Assembly: GCF_949628215.1 (NCBI RefSeq)
Contig: NW_027441179.1
Location: 124,001-188,000 of the forward strand
From: Phalacrocorax aristotelis
Taxonomy: Eukaryota > Chordata > Aves > Suliformes > Phalacrocoracidae
Direction: 5' to 3'
Length of the DNA stretch: 64,000 bases
How positions within the stretch are numbered: the first letter of the stretch is position 1; each line of letters opens with the position of its first letter. The notes beneath the pieces are model-generated. The model saw only the letters and a list, made by a program, of their open reading frames with translations. It had not been told where the DNA came from and searched no databases. Shown here one piece after another: positions 12,255 to 23,268 of this stretch. Position numbers and translations under genes: made by a program.

Positions 12255-15200
12255 GTCTGCCTCAACGCTCCCCCCGCGCTTTTTCATTCGTCTGCTCTGC
12301 TCTGCACCCTGCTACTGTTCTTGCCTTTCTGAGTTCTTCTCTGTCGAGCTCCCTTTCCCTATTTGTGAATTCCTGTTCTTCCTGCAGCCACCGCTGTTCC
12401 CTGTGACCTCCGTCTCTCTCTGTCCAGCTCCCTGTCCCTAGGTTTTAATCCCTGCCCGCTGTAGCCCGTCTAGGTTTTTCTCTCGGCCTCTCTCTCTGTC
12501 CGGCTCCCTCTCTCTGTGTTCTAAGTCCACGTTCTCTGTCACGTAGACCCGTGCTATTTGTTTGTCCTCATCTCTCTCTGTCCAGCTCCTTGCTGCGATG
12601 TTTTATTTCTTCCCTCTCTGTCTGTCTTTGTAGCCCGTTGCCGTTGTTGGTTTGTTTTTTTTTTTTTCCCACTTGTTTCTTCATGTGTCTCTGTCTGCCT
12701 CCCAGTGCCTGATCTTTAATTCCTCCTTCCCTGTAGGCCGCTGTTCCTTTTTTCCATTCTACATTGTGTTCTCTTTGGTCTGCTGTTCTTATTCATCGAT
12801 TCCCTCCTCGCTGCCCTGTGGCTTGTCCCCATTTATTGTTGCCTCTCTCTCCCTCTCTCTGGCTTCTTGCCCCTGTTTTTAAAATTCCTCCCTCTCTTCT
12901 CTCTTCCCTGTTGGCCGTGTGATCTTCAGCCTTTCTCCACCTCTTTCTGCCCAGCTCTCTGCGTCTATTCATTAATTCTTCCCTCTCTGCCCTGTAGCCT
13001 GTAGCTTCTGTCCTTTCTCCATCTTGCTGTCTCTGGCTTCCCCGTGACCCTCTTTTAGAATTGTTTCTCTCTTCTCTCTGTACGCATTGCGATTCCTTTT
13101 GCTCTCCATCTCCCTTTGTTTTGGTGTTTTTTTTGTTGTTTTTCTGGCTCCCTGTCCCTAATTGTTAATTCTCTGCCTTCTCATGCTCTGTACCACGTAG
13201 CCCCATGGTTTGTTTTGTGGTGTTCCCTCCCCGGCCCCTTCCCTCCGTCGCTGGCCGTCTCGGCTCCCTGTCCCCGTGGCTTCATTCTTCCCTTTCTGCC
13301 CTGTTCTTGTCGCTTATCTTGTCTGTCTCCATCTCGCTCGGTCCAGCTTCCTGCCCCTGTTCTTCTTTCCTCCCTCGCTGTCGTGCTGCCTGCCCCAGGT
13401 TCTTTGTGCGTCTCCAGCCTGCTCCTCATCCTTCTTTGTTGGTCTGTGTCCTGCTCTTCCCCTCTCTCTGCTGCTTTTATCTCCACCTCCGTCAGGCTCC
13501 CTGTCCTCCTCTGGCCATCCTGTTCCCTGCCTCGTGCCTTCTCACTACACGCACACACGCCCCCCCCGCCCCCGTCCAGCCGGATGCTGCTCTTCTCTCC
13601 TCCTACTGTCCTGTGCCCTGCTCCTCACCTTTGGTGGCCTCCCCCTCTGCCCAGCAGCCCGTCGCTCCAGGAGCCAGGCGACGGACGGTCCGTTCCCTGC
13701 CAAACCGGGACAAGCGCGTGCCGTGGCTTAGCCTCAGCTGGCAACTCTGCACCAGGGAGCTGCTTGCTCGCTCCACCCTCAGTGGGCTGGGGGAGAGAGC
13801 TGGAAGGGTAAAAGTGAGAAAAATCATGGGTTGAGATCAAGACGGTTTAATAGGTAAAGCAAAAGCTGTGCGTGGAAGCAAAGCAAGGAATTAATTCGCT
13901 CCTCCTTTTCGGCGGGCAGGTGTTGAGCTGTTTCTGGGAAAGCAGGGCTCTGTCATGTGTAACGGTTAGTTAGGAAGAGAAATGCCGTAGCCCCCAAGGA
14001 CTCCCCCTTCTTCCCACAGTTGGAACCCGCAGTTCGGTACGGGCGTGTAGTGCACGAGCGAGCTAGGCTATGTGCCGAGGAAGCCTCATCTCGTAAGAGC
14101 TGTAAGACACCCCCGTGTTCTCTTCAGGTGGAGGTCGGCCTAGAGTCTGGAGCTGCAGAAGAGGCAGGGAGGAGAGGAGGGGAAAGAAGCATGTGAACGG
14201 CTAAATTGTGCCAGCAGCGCTGAGAGCGAGAGTCGCGGTGAGTCCTGGGCCAGTGGGGCCCCGTTGCCTCTCTTGTACGTCCTGGGCCCTCCCTGTCTCT
14301 CCCCCGGCCCCCTCTCTTTCCTTACCTGCTGCAAAATTATTTTTTTTTTGCGCCCCCCCCCGCACCTTCTTTCTCCGTCTCGCTCTGAGTGGCTCCCTGC
14401 CTCCCCGTCTTTACAGTCCTCCCTCTCTCTGTCCTGTAGCCTGTGGCTACTTGTTCTTTCTCCGCCTCTCTCTGCCTGGCTCTGGCTCCGTTTTTATTTT
14501 TTTACTCCTCCTGCTCTGTCCTGTAGCCTGTCGGTATTTTTGTCTTTCTCTGGCTCTCTCGGTCTGACTCCCTGTGTTACCGAAAAACGCGGTAAAATCG
14601 GAAACAACTCCTCAAGACCAATTTAGTATTAAAGAGCAGGCATTCTTTATTCACGGCGCCGGATGCACGGGGGATCGCTCCTCCTGGCGTGCGTACCTCA
14701 CGCACCTTTCCTGTTCAATTTGTAGATCAAAATTTTACGTATTCATTATTGTCCTGTCTGCTGATCGGTACAAACTTGCTCGTTCCGTATGTAAATCGCT
14801 GCGCAGGCTCGGTGGTGGTCCGTGAGTCGGTGGTCGCGATCTCCCCCTGCCAGAATTGCCTTTTACCTTCTTGGCTGTTGATCTTGGCAGTCTTGGCTAG
14901 TTCTCTCAGTCCGCTCCACGAAACCGCGTTTTGTCGTCCTTTTCTGACAGAAGCACGTTGTCTGTTGTTCTGCTGACGTTAACGATCGCCTAGGGACTAA
15001 AATGCAGATCAACAGGTGCGCTGATTCGTACGCTCCATGTTCCCGTAATGGAACACCGTCTCTGGTTGGCTGATTTCATCGCTTTGGTTACACCTGTTCC
15101 TGTTGTTCAGTTTCTTCTTTTTTGGCTTTGTGTGATTCTCTCTGTGATTCTGTTTTTCTCTGCCTCGCTTTTCCCAGCTCCCCGTCCCTCACTTGGAATG

Positions 15201-15303
15201 CCCGTTGTCCTTCACCAGCTCACTCTCCCTTGGTTGCCATCCCCGTTTCTGAATTCCTCCTGCTTTGCCACGTAGCCCGTGACTTTTTTCTTAATCTCTC
15301 TCT
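12255..15303 (+). repeat. Array A unit 5 (short)
   Basis: Short unit of 3049 bp. The length is explained by a 6-bp deletion near 12455 (one CTCTGC lost) and a 10-bp deletion in the LTR near 14740 (one TACGTATTCA copy lost). Its LTR shares CAAGACCAAT, TGTTGATC and CAGATCAACAGG variants with units 6 and 7, not with units 1-4. Confidence 0.9.
14575..15092 (-). mobile_element. ERV solo LTR in unit 5
   Basis: Same LTR with a 10-bp deletion of one TACGTATTCA repeat near 14740. It carries the CAAGACC, TGTTGATC and ATCAACAGG variants seen also in units 6 and 7. Confidence 0.7.
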
Positions 15304-17090
15304 GTCTGCCTCAACGCTCCCCCCGCGCTTTTTCATTCGTCTGCTCTGCTCTGCACCCTGCTACTGTTCTTGCCTTTCTGAGTTCTTCTCTGTCGAGCTC
15401 CCTTTCCCTATTTGTGAATTCCTGTTCTTCCTGCAGCCACCGCTGTTCCCTGTGACCTCCGTCTCTCTCTGTCCAGCTCCCTGTCCCTAGGTTTTAATCC
15501 CTGCCTCTGCCCGCTGTAGCCCGTCTAGGTTTTTCTCTCGGCCTCTCTCTCTGTCCGGCTCCCTCTCTCTGTGTTCTAAGTCCACGTTCTCTGTCACGTA
15601 GACCCGTGCTATTTGTTTGTCCTCATCTCTCTCTGTCCAGCTCCTTGCTGCGATGTTTTATTTCTTCCCTCTCTGTCTGTCTTTGTAGCCCGTTGCCGTT
15701 GTTGGTTTGTTTTTTTTTTTTTCCCACTTGTTTCTTCATGTGTCTCTGTCTGCCTCCCAGTGCCTGATCTTTAATTCCTCCTTCCCTGTAGGCCGCTGTT
15801 CCTTTTTTCCATTCTACATTGTGTTCTCTTTGGTCTGCTGTTCTTATTCATCGATTCCCTCCTCGCCGCCCTGTGGCTTGTCCCCATTTATTGTTGCCTC
15901 TCTCTCCCTCTCTCTGGCTTCTTGCCCCTGTTTTTAAAATTCCTCCCTCTCTTCTCTCTTCCCTGTTGGCCGTGTGATCTTCAGCCTTTCTCCACCTCTT
16001 TCTGCCCAGCTCTCTGCGTCTATTCATTAATTCTTCCCTCTCTGCCCTGTAGCCTGTAGCTTCTGTCCTTTCTCCATCTTGCTGTCTCTGGCTTCCCCGT
16101 GACCCTCTTTTAGAATTGTTTCTCTCTTCTCTCTGTACGCATTGCGATTCCTTTTGCTCTCCATCTCCCTTTGTTTTGGTGTTTTTTTTGTTGTTTTTCT
16201 GGCTTCCTGTCCCTAATTGTTAATTCTCTGCCTTCTCATGCTCTGTACCACGTAGCCCCATGGTTTGTTTTGTGGTGTTCCCTCCCCGGCCCCTTCCCTC
16301 CGTCGTTGGCCGTCTCGGCTCCCTGTCCCCGTGGCTTCATTCTTCCCTTTCTGCCCTGTTCTTGTCGCTTATCTTGTCTGTCTCCATCTCGCTCGGTCCA
16401 GCTTCCTGCCCCTGTTCTTCTTTCCTCCCTCGCTGTCGTGCTGCCTGCCCCAGGTTCTTTGTGCGTCTCCAGCCTGCTCCTCATCCTTCTTTGTTGGTCT
16501 GTGTCCTGCTCTTCCCCTCTCTCTGCTGCTTTTATCTCCACCTCCGTCAGGCTCCCTGTCCTCCTCTGGCCATCCTGTTCCCTGCCTCGTGCCTTCTCAC
16601 TACACGCACACACGCCCCCCCACCCCCACCCCCCCCGCCCCCCCCCCAGCCGGGTGCCGCTCTTGTCTTCTCTCCTCCTACTGTCCTGTGCCCTGCTCCT
16701 CACCTTTGGTGGCCTCCCCCTCTGCCCAGCAGCCCGTCGCTCCAGGAGCCAGGCGACGGACGGTCCGTTCCCTGCCAAACCGGGACAAGCGCGTGCCGTG
16801 GCTTAGCCTCAGCTGGCAACTCTGCACCAGGGAGCTGCTTGCTCGCTCCACCCTCAGTGGGCTGGGGGAGAGAGCTGGAAGGGTAAAAGTGAGAAAAATC
16901 ATGGGTTGAGATCAAGACGGTTTAATAGGTAAAGCAAAAGCTGTGCGTGGAAGCAAAGCAAGGAATTAATTCGCTCCTCCTTTTCGGCGGGCAGGTGTTG
17001 AGCTGTTTCTGGGAAAGCAGGGCTCTGTCATGTGTAACGGTTACTTAGGAAGAGAAATGCCGTAGCCCCCAAGGACTCCCCCTTCTTCCC

Positions 17091-17358
17091 CCAGCTGCGT
17101 GTGCTGAGCATGATGTCAAATGGTATGGAATATCCCTTTGGTCAGTTAGCTGGGAAAGCTTTCCCAGCTGTGTCCTCTCCCAGCCTACTTGCTGGTGGGG
17201 CACTGAGAGAACCAGAAGAGGCCCTGACTGTGGAAGCAGTGCTCAGCAAGAACCAAAACATCTCTACATTATTAACGGTGTTTTGAGCATAAATCCAAAA
17301 CTTATCCCTTCCTAGCTACTCTGGAGAAAATGAGCACTATCCCAGCCAACACCAGCTC
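17091..17358 (+). mobile_element. ERV-associated leader of module, copy 1
   Basis: The segment starting CTGCGTGTGCTGAGCATGATG and running to AACACCAGCTCC resembles a sequence I associate with the 3' part of avian endogenous retroviral elements. It also begins right after an excellent 3' splice site (CTTCTTCCCCCAG). It holds a 61-codon open frame (17101-17286) of no clear function. Recognition is from memory of the sequence type, and the family is not assigned. It is only a fragment. Confidence 0.4.
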
Positions 17359-17679
17359 CGTGCGGCTGCGGCAACGGCGGCCGAGGTGGCCTTGGGGCAG
17401 TGGGAGCGTTGGGGACCCTGAGCCACGAATGGCTCCTGGGACTTGTTACGCGTGTGCGCCTGCACAAACACCTGCCCTCTCCTTTGCCCTCAGGGCTGCG
17501 TTTGCGCTGCCTTTGCGTGGGGCAAGGGGCTGTGATGGAGCCCAGGGGAGGAGGTGGTGCACTGTGGGGGTGAGGGGAGGGGGTCCCCCGTTGCTGCTGT
17601 GCCTCAGCTGCGCGCGGGGGCTGGAGGAGCCCCAGGTGCGGGCAGTGGGGCTGATGGTGCCGGCTCCTCCCTGGAAAAG

Positions 17680-17778
17680 GGGTGGTGCCGTGCTCCGGGG
17701 GGCCAGTGTGAGCCGAGGGCGGAGCGGAGCGGAGCTGTGGCCGAGCGTCAGCGGGCTGCGACTGTAGCGAGGGAGAAG
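17680..17778 (+). other. Candidate upstream first exon in module (donor at 17779)
   Basis: GC-rich sequence rich in GGAGCGGAGC and ending GGGAGAAG before a strong 5' splice site (GTGAGCGG from 17779). It is repeated in the other modules with donors at 22771 and 27825. A related GGAGCGGAGCTGTGG segment with a weaker GTGAGGGC donor follows near 17889. The 5' limit is a guess and no ATG with a useful frame is evident. It could be an alternative 5' UTR exon or chance. Confidence 0.35.
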
Positions 17779-17970
17779 GTGAGCGGGGGCTGGGGGGTGG
17801 GCCGCTGGGTCCCGGGTAAAGCCCCGAGGAGGGCTGCGGCGGGGCAGCGCCGGGTCGGAGCGGAGCTGTGGGGAGAGCGAGGCTGTGGTGAGGGCTCGGT
17901 GGGGGTTCCGGGTGCATCGGCGGGAGGGACGGTGCCCCGCAGGGTCAGAGAGCGGGAGGGCGGGCTCGCG

Positions 17971-18115
17971 GCATTCCGGGAGCTGTGGTGGTGTGGCTGT
18001 GGGCTGGCCGGGCGGCCGTGTTGTGTCGCAGAGCATGCCGGGAGCTGCAGTCCTTGCGGCGCGCGGCTGCCGGGCGGCCGTGTTGTGGCGCAGAGCGTGC
18101 CGGGAGGTGTAGTCC
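17971..18115 (+). repeat. 62-bp minisatellite, 3 motif copies (module 1)
   Basis: GCATGCCGGGAG-type motifs start at 17971, 18033 and 18095, an exact 62-bp period. The first is GCATTCCGGGAGCTGTGG, the second ends in CTGCAGTCC and the third in GTGTAGTCC. Spacers are GC-rich with GGGCGGCCGTGTTGTG. The reverse complement of the third motif matches ACTACANNTCCCRG. Confidence 0.9.
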
Positions 18116-18181
18116 AGGCGCAGTGGCTGCCGGCGCTGTCACGTGGTTCGCCGGGGCGTGGCGGGAGGCGCGGTCTTCCGG
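18095..18181 (+). promoter_or_regulatory. Promoter core of module 1: ZNF143-type motif, E-box, ETS site
   Basis: A minus-strand ZNF143/SBS-like site (ACTACACCTCCCGGCACGC read as reverse complement of 18095-18113) is followed by an E-box CACGTG at 18140-18145 and an ETS/GABP-type CTTCCGG at 18175-18181. The surroundings are CpG-dense with no TATA box. This combination is typical of CpG-island housekeeping promoters. Transcription would plausibly start between about 18185 and 18240, just upstream of the donor at 18290. The motif matches are direct; promoter activity is inferred. Confidence 0.55.
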
Positions 18182-18214
18182 CGCTCGGGTGCCGGGCGGC
18201 CGTGCCGCGTACGG

Positions 18215-19237
18215 TACGCGCGGTGTATTTGGGGTTGGATTCGTGTTGATTTCTGGGGGCTTGCGGGTGCGGCCGCTCCCCGAGAAGCGGTGAGTTCCCC
18301 GGGAGCTGACAGAAGGGAAGAGGGAAAGGAGGAGGACGGTGACCTTTTCCCCGTGCCCAGGGCGCAGATGATGGCCGCCTCCCCGGCTCGCCGGAGCTCC
18401 CGCTCAGCCTCCCCTTGCCCCCCCCTTGCCCCGTGCGCCTGCCCCCAGCCCCGGCACCTCCCCTGCAGCGTGCCGCGTAGCCCTTGGCCGCCCCCAGGCC
18501 CTGTCGTGAAGGCAGCGAGCCGGCCCTCAAGCGCACTGGATTCCCCCTCGGCGCAGGGGCCCTTAGCAGTAGCGCGGGGAAGGGGCGCTGTGTCCAGAAG
18601 CCCCTGCGCAAGGAGAGGCTTTGGCCAGGGTCGATCGACGGTAATGACGGTCGCTGTTTCTTCTTTCCCTCTCCCAGAGACCGTGCTGAGGACGTGGTTG
18701 TCTGTCCTTCCCCCGGGGATGCCGTTGACTGCGGCCGTCTCAGGCTCGCGTGGCTTCTCTCTGCCCGGCCTCGCCGTCCTTGCAGCGCAGGGCCGAAAAG
18801 GGATAGACAAAGCCCTTCCCGGCTGTGGAGAGGAGCTGCCTCGGCTGAAGCTGGAGACGCCAACGAAAGGTAAAGCAGAAGAAACTGAAGGCGCTCTGGC
18901 TGCCAGCTGCTTTCCTGCTGCAGGCAAGAGAGAGCCTGTCCCTGCAGGTGAGGGAGGAAGGATCCCCCTTCATAGCCCGCAGCGGGCCAGGCCACCAACG
19001 TGCACCGCAGGGTCTGTACGCGTAACCCGCAGTTCGGTACGGGCGTGTAGTGCACGAGCGAGCTAGGCTACGTGCCGAGGAAGCCTCATCTCGTAAGAGC
19101 TGTAAGACACCCCCGTGTTCTCTTCAGGTGGAGGTCGGCCTAGAGTCTGGAGCTGCAGAAGAGGCAGGGAGGAGAGGAGGGGAAAGAAGCATGTGAACGG
19201 CTAAATTGTGCCAGCAGCGCTGAGAGCGAGAGTCGCG
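18215..19237 (+). ncRNA. Predicted four-exon transcript with an 83-codon ORF (module 1)
   Basis: Splice signals on the + strand define exon 1 (about 18215-18289; donor GTGAGTTCC), exon 2 (18678-18869; acceptor CCCTCTCCCAG, donor GTAAAG), exon 3 (18924-18947, 24 nt; acceptor TTTCCTGCTGCAG, donor GTGAGG) and exon 4 (19128-19237; acceptor TTCTCTTCAG, donor GTGAGTCC). Exon 1 has no ATG. The first ATG of the spliced product, at 18719, opens a frame through exons 2, 3 and 4 to TAA at 19202-19204, 83 codons in all. It starts MPLTAAVSGSRG and ends in a basic RRGKKHVNG tail. I recognise no domain. The 24-nt exon keeps the frame. Later exons may lie among many acceptor-like CCTGTAG sites downstream. 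It is most cautiously called a non-coding RNA; a microprotein is possible. Confidence 0.4.
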
Positions 19238-19576
19238 GTGAGTCCTGGGCCAGTGGGGCCCCGTTGCCTCTCTTGTACGTCCTGGGCCCTCCCTGTCTCT
19301 CCCCCGGCCCCCTCTCTTTCCTTACCTGCTGCAAAATTATTTTTTTTTTGCGCCCCCCCCCCCGCACCTTCTTTCTCCGTCTCGCTCTGAGTGGCTCCCT
19401 GCCTCCCCGTCTTTTCAGTCCTCCCTCTCTCTGTCCTGTAGCCTGTGGCTACTTGTTCTTTCTCCGCCTCTCTCTGCCTGGCTCTGGCTCCGTTTTTATT
19501 TTTTTACTCCTCCTGCTCTGTCCTGTAGCCTGTCGGTATTTTTGTCTTTCTCTGGCACTCTCGGTCTGACTCCCTG

Positions 19577-20104
19577 TGTTACCGAAAAACGCGGTAAAAT
19601 AGGAAACAACTCCTCAAGACCAATTTAGTATTAAAGAGCAGGCATTCTTTATTCACGGCGCCGGATGCACGGGGGATCGCTCCTCCTGGCGTGCGTACCT
19701 CACGCACCTTTCCCGTTCAATTTGTAGATCAAAATTTTACGTATTCATACGTATTCATTATTGTCCTGTCTGCTGATCGGTACAAACTTGCTCGTTCCGT
19801 ATGTAAATCGCTGCGCAGGCTCGGTGGTGGTCCGTGAGTTGGTGGTCGCGATCTCCCCCTGCCAGAATTGCCTTTTACCTTCTTGGCTGTTGATCTTGGC
19901 AGTCTTGGCTAGTTCTCTCAGTCCGCTCCACGAAACCGCGTTTTGTCGTCCTTTTCTGACAGAAGCACGTTGTCTGTTGTTCTGCTGACGTTAACGATCG
20001 CCTAGGGACTAAAATGCAGATCAACAGGTGCGCTGATTCGTACGCTCCATGTTCCCGTAATGGAACACCGTCTCTGGTTGGCTGATTTCATCGCTTTGGT
20101 TACA
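19577..20104 (-). mobile_element. ERV solo LTR in unit 6
   Basis: Same LTR at the same distance downstream of the 110-nt exon-like block. It shares variants with units 5 and 7 and has a private GAGTTGGTGG near 19837. Confidence 0.7.
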
Positions 20105-22082
20105 CCTGTTCCTGTTGTTCAGTTTCTTCTTTTTTGGCTTTGTGTGATTCTCTCTGTGATTCTGTTTTTCTCTGCCTCGCTTTTCCCAGCTCCCCGTCCC
20201 TCACTTGGAATGCCCGTTGTCCTTCACCAGCTCACTCTCCCTTGGTTGCCATCCCCGTTTCTGAATTCCTCCTGCTTTGCCACGTAGCCCGTGACTTTTT
20301 TCTTAATCTCTCTCTGTCTGCCTCAACGCTCCCCCCGCGCTTTTTCATTCGTCTGCTCTGCTCTGCACCCTGCTACTGTTCTTGCCTTTCTGAGTTCTTC
20401 TCTGTCGAGCTCCCTTTCCCTATTTGTGGATTCCTGTTCTTCCTGCAGCCACCGCTGTTCCCTGTGACCTCCGTCTCTCTCTGTCCAGCTCCCTGTCCCT
20501 AGGTTTTAATCCCTGCCTCTGCCCGCTGTAGCCCGTCTAGGTTTTTCTCTCGGCCTCTCTCTCTGTCCGGCTCCCTCTCTCTGTGTTCTAAGTCCACGTT
20601 CTCTGTCACGTAGACCCGTGCTATTTGTTTGTCCTCATCTCTCTCTGTCCAGCTCCTTGCTGCGATGTTTTATTTCTTCCCTCTCTGTCTGTCTTTGTAG
20701 CCCGTTGCCGTTGTTGGTTTGTTTTTTTTTTTTTCCCACTTGTTTCTTCATGTGTCTCTGTCTGCCTCCCAGTGCCTGATCTTTAATTCCTCCTTCCCTG
20801 TAGGCCGCTGTTCCTTTTTTCCATTCTACATTGTGTTCTCTTTGGTCTGCTGTTCTTATTCATCGATTCCCTCCTCGCTGCCCTGTGGCTTGTCCCCATT
20901 TATTGTTGCCTCTCTCTCCCTCTCTCTGGCTTCTTGCCCCTGTTTTTAAAATTCCTCCCTCTCTTCTCTCTTCCCTGTTGGCCGTGTGATCTTCAGCCTT
21001 TCTCCACCTCTTTCTGCCCAGCTCTCTGCGTCTATTCATTAATTCTTCCCTCTCTGCCCTGTAGCCTGTAGCTTCTGTCCTTTCTCCATCTTGCTGTCTC
21101 TGGCTTCCCCGTGACCCTCTTTTAGAATTGTTTCTCTCTTCTCTCTGTACGCATTGCGATTCCTTTTGCTCTCCATCTCCCTTTGTTTTGGTGTTTTTTT
21201 TGTTGTTTTTCTGGCTCCCTGTCCCTAATTGTTAATTCTCTGCCTTCTCATGCTCTGTACCACGTAGCCCCATGGTTTGTTTTGTGGTGTTCCCTCCCCG
21301 GCCCCTTCCCTCCGTCGTTGGCTGTCTCGGCTCCCTGTCCCCGTGGCTTCATTCTTCCCTTTCTGCCCTGTTCTTGTCGCTTATCTTGTCTGTCTCCATC
21401 TCGCTCGGTCCAGCTTCCTGCCCCTGTTCTTCTTTCCTCCCTCGCTGTCGTGCTGCCTGCCCCAGGTTCTTTGTGCGTCTCCAGCCTGCTCCTCATCCTT
21501 CTTTGTTGGTCTGTGTCCTGCTCTTCCCCTCTCTCTGCTGCTTTTATCTCCACCTCCGTCAGGCTCCCTGTCCTCCTCTGGCCGTCCTGTTCCCTGCCTC
21601 GTGCCTTCTCACTACACGCACACACGCCCCCCCCGCCCCCGTCCAGCCGGATGCTGCTCTTCTCTCCTCCTACTGTCCTGTGCCCTGCTCCTCACCTTTG
21701 GTGGCCTCCCCCTCTGCTCAGCAGCCCGTCGCTCCAGGAGCCAGGCGACGGACGGTCCGTTCCCTGCCAAACCGGGACAAGCGCGTGCCGTGGCTTAGCC
21801 TCAGCTGGCAACTCTGCACCAGGGAGCTGCTTGCTCGCTCCACCCTCAGTGGGCTGGGGGAGAGAGCTGGAAGGGTAAAAGTGAGAAAAATCATGGGTTG
21901 AGATCAAGACGGTTTAATAGGTAAAGCAAAAGCTGTGCGTGGAAGCAAAGCAAGGAATTAATTCGCTCCTCCTTTTCGGCGGGCAGGTGTTGAGCTGTTT
22001 CTGGGAAAGCAGGGCTCTGTCATGTGTAACGGTTAGTTAGGAAGAGAAATGCCGTAGCCCCCAAGGACTCCCCCTTCTTCCC

Positions 22083-22350
22083 CCAGCTGCGTGTGCTGAG
22101 CATGATGTCAAATGGTATGGATTATCCCTTTGGTCAGTTAGCTGGGAAAGCTTTCCCAGCTGTGTCCTCTCCCAGCCTACTTGCTGGTGGGGCACTGAGA
22201 GAACCAGAAGAGGCCCTGACTGTGGAAGCAGTGCTCAGCAAGAACCAAAACATCTCTACATTATTAACGGTGTTTTGAGCATAAATCCAAAACTTATCCC
22301 TTCCTAGCTACTCTGGAGAAAATGAGCACTATCCCAGCCAACACCAGCTC
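22083..22350 (+). mobile_element. ERV-associated leader of module, copy 2
   Basis: Same segment as at 17091-17358, with a one-base change (GGATTATCC). Confidence 0.4.
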
Positions 22351-22962
22351 CGTGCGGCTGCGGCAACGGCGGCCGAGGTGGCCTTGGGGCAGTGGGAGCG
22401 TTGGGGACCCTGAGCCACGAATGGCTCCTGGGACTTGTTACGCGTGTGCGCCTGCACAAACACCTGCCCTCTCCTTTGCCCTCAGGGCTGCGTTTGCGCT
22501 GCCTTTGCGTGGGGCAAGGGGCTGTGATGGAGCCCAGGGGAGGAGGTGGTGCACTGTGGGGGTGAGGGGAGGGGGCCCCCCGTTGCTGCTGTGCCTCAGC
22601 TGCGCGCGGGGGCTGGAGGAGCCCCAGGTGCGGGCAGTGGGGCTGATGGTGCCGGCTCCTCCCTGGAAAAGGGGTGGTGCCGTGCTCCGGGGGGCCAGTG
22701 TGAGCCGAGGGCGGAGCGGAGCGGAGCTGTGGCCGAGCGTCAGCGGGCTGCGACTGTAGCGAGGGAGAAGGTGAGCGGGGGCTGGGGGGTGGGCCGCTGG
22801 GTCCCGGGTAAAGCCCCGAGGAGGGCTGCGGCGGGGCAGCGCCGGGTCGGAGCGGAGCTGTGGGGAGAGCGAGGCTGTGGTGAGGGCTCGGTGGGGGTTC
22901 CGGGTGCATCGGCGGGAGGGACGGTGCCCCGCAGGGTCAGAGAGCGGGAGGGCGGGCTCGCG

Positions 22963-23169
22963 GCATTCCGGGAGCTGTGGTGGTGTGGCTGTGGGCTGGC
23001 CGGGCGGCCGTGTTGTGTCGCAGAGCATGCCGGGAGCTGCAGTCCTTGTGGCGCGCGGCTGCGGTGCGGCCGTGTTGTGCCGCAGAGCATGCCGGGAGGT
23101 GTAGTCCTTGCGGCGCGCGGCTGCCGGGCGGCCGTGTTGTGGCGCAGAGCATGCCGGGAGGTGTAGTCC
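22963..23169 (+). repeat. 62-bp minisatellite, 4 motif copies (module 2)
   Basis: Motif starts are 22963, 23025, 23087 and 23149, exactly 62 bp apart. The last two carry the GTGTAGTCC form that matches the ZNF143-type consensus on the minus strand. Confidence 0.9.
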
Positions 23170-23235
23170 AGGCGCAGTGGCTGCCGGCGCTGTCACGTGG
23201 TTCGCCGGGGCGTGGCGGGAGGCGCGGTCTTCCGG
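23087..23235 (+). promoter_or_regulatory. Promoter core of module 2
   Basis: Two consensus ZNF143-type sites (23087 and 23149) are followed by CACGTG at 23194-23199 and CTTCCGG at 23229-23235. Confidence 0.55.
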
Positions 23236-23268
23236 CGCTCGGGTGCCGGGCGGCCGTGCCGCGTACGG

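Larger units (their letters stand above)
17091..19023 (+). repeat. CpG-rich promoter module, copy 1 (unit 6)
   Basis: A 1933-bp block found only in long units, between TTCTTCCC and AACCCGCAGTTCGG. In short units these flanks are joined by only about 8 bases. It holds an ERV-like leader, a GC/CpG-rich promoter region with a 62-bp minisatellite, and predicted exons. The three copies have lengths of 1933, 1995 and 2101 bp. The differences are fully explained by minisatellite count (+62, +186) and one 18-bp deletion in copy 3. Long open frames on both strands are expected from the base composition. Confidence 0.85.
15304..20315 (+). repeat. Array A unit 6 (long)
   Basis: Long unit of 5012 bp: the short-unit sequence plus module 17091-19023. 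It has a private expanded C-run at about 16614-16650 where other units read a short C-run and GTCCAGCCGG. Confidence 0.9.

Noticed and set aside
17091..17358. Leader segment as a host protein exon
   Set aside because: It has a 61-codon frame and a splice acceptor before it, but the sequence resembles a dispersed avian retroviral-associated element and has no host domain.
17748..19055. Long minus-strand open frame (435 codons; counterparts 22937-24109 and 27794-29269, up to 491 codons)
   Set aside because: It runs through the minisatellite and the GC-rich promoter. Its length and frame path change with minisatellite count, the composition is Pro/Ala/Arg-rich, and frames on the other strand are equally open. 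It is best explained by scarcity of stop codons in GC-rich DNA.
18143..19066. Plus-strand 307-codon open frame in the module, 301 codons in copy 3
   Set aside because: It reads through predicted introns and strong donors. The in-frame 18-bp deletion in copy 3 is suggestive, but the minus strand is open over the same DNA, and near-identity of recent copies cannot show selection. Only the spliced 83-codon part is kept as a candidate.
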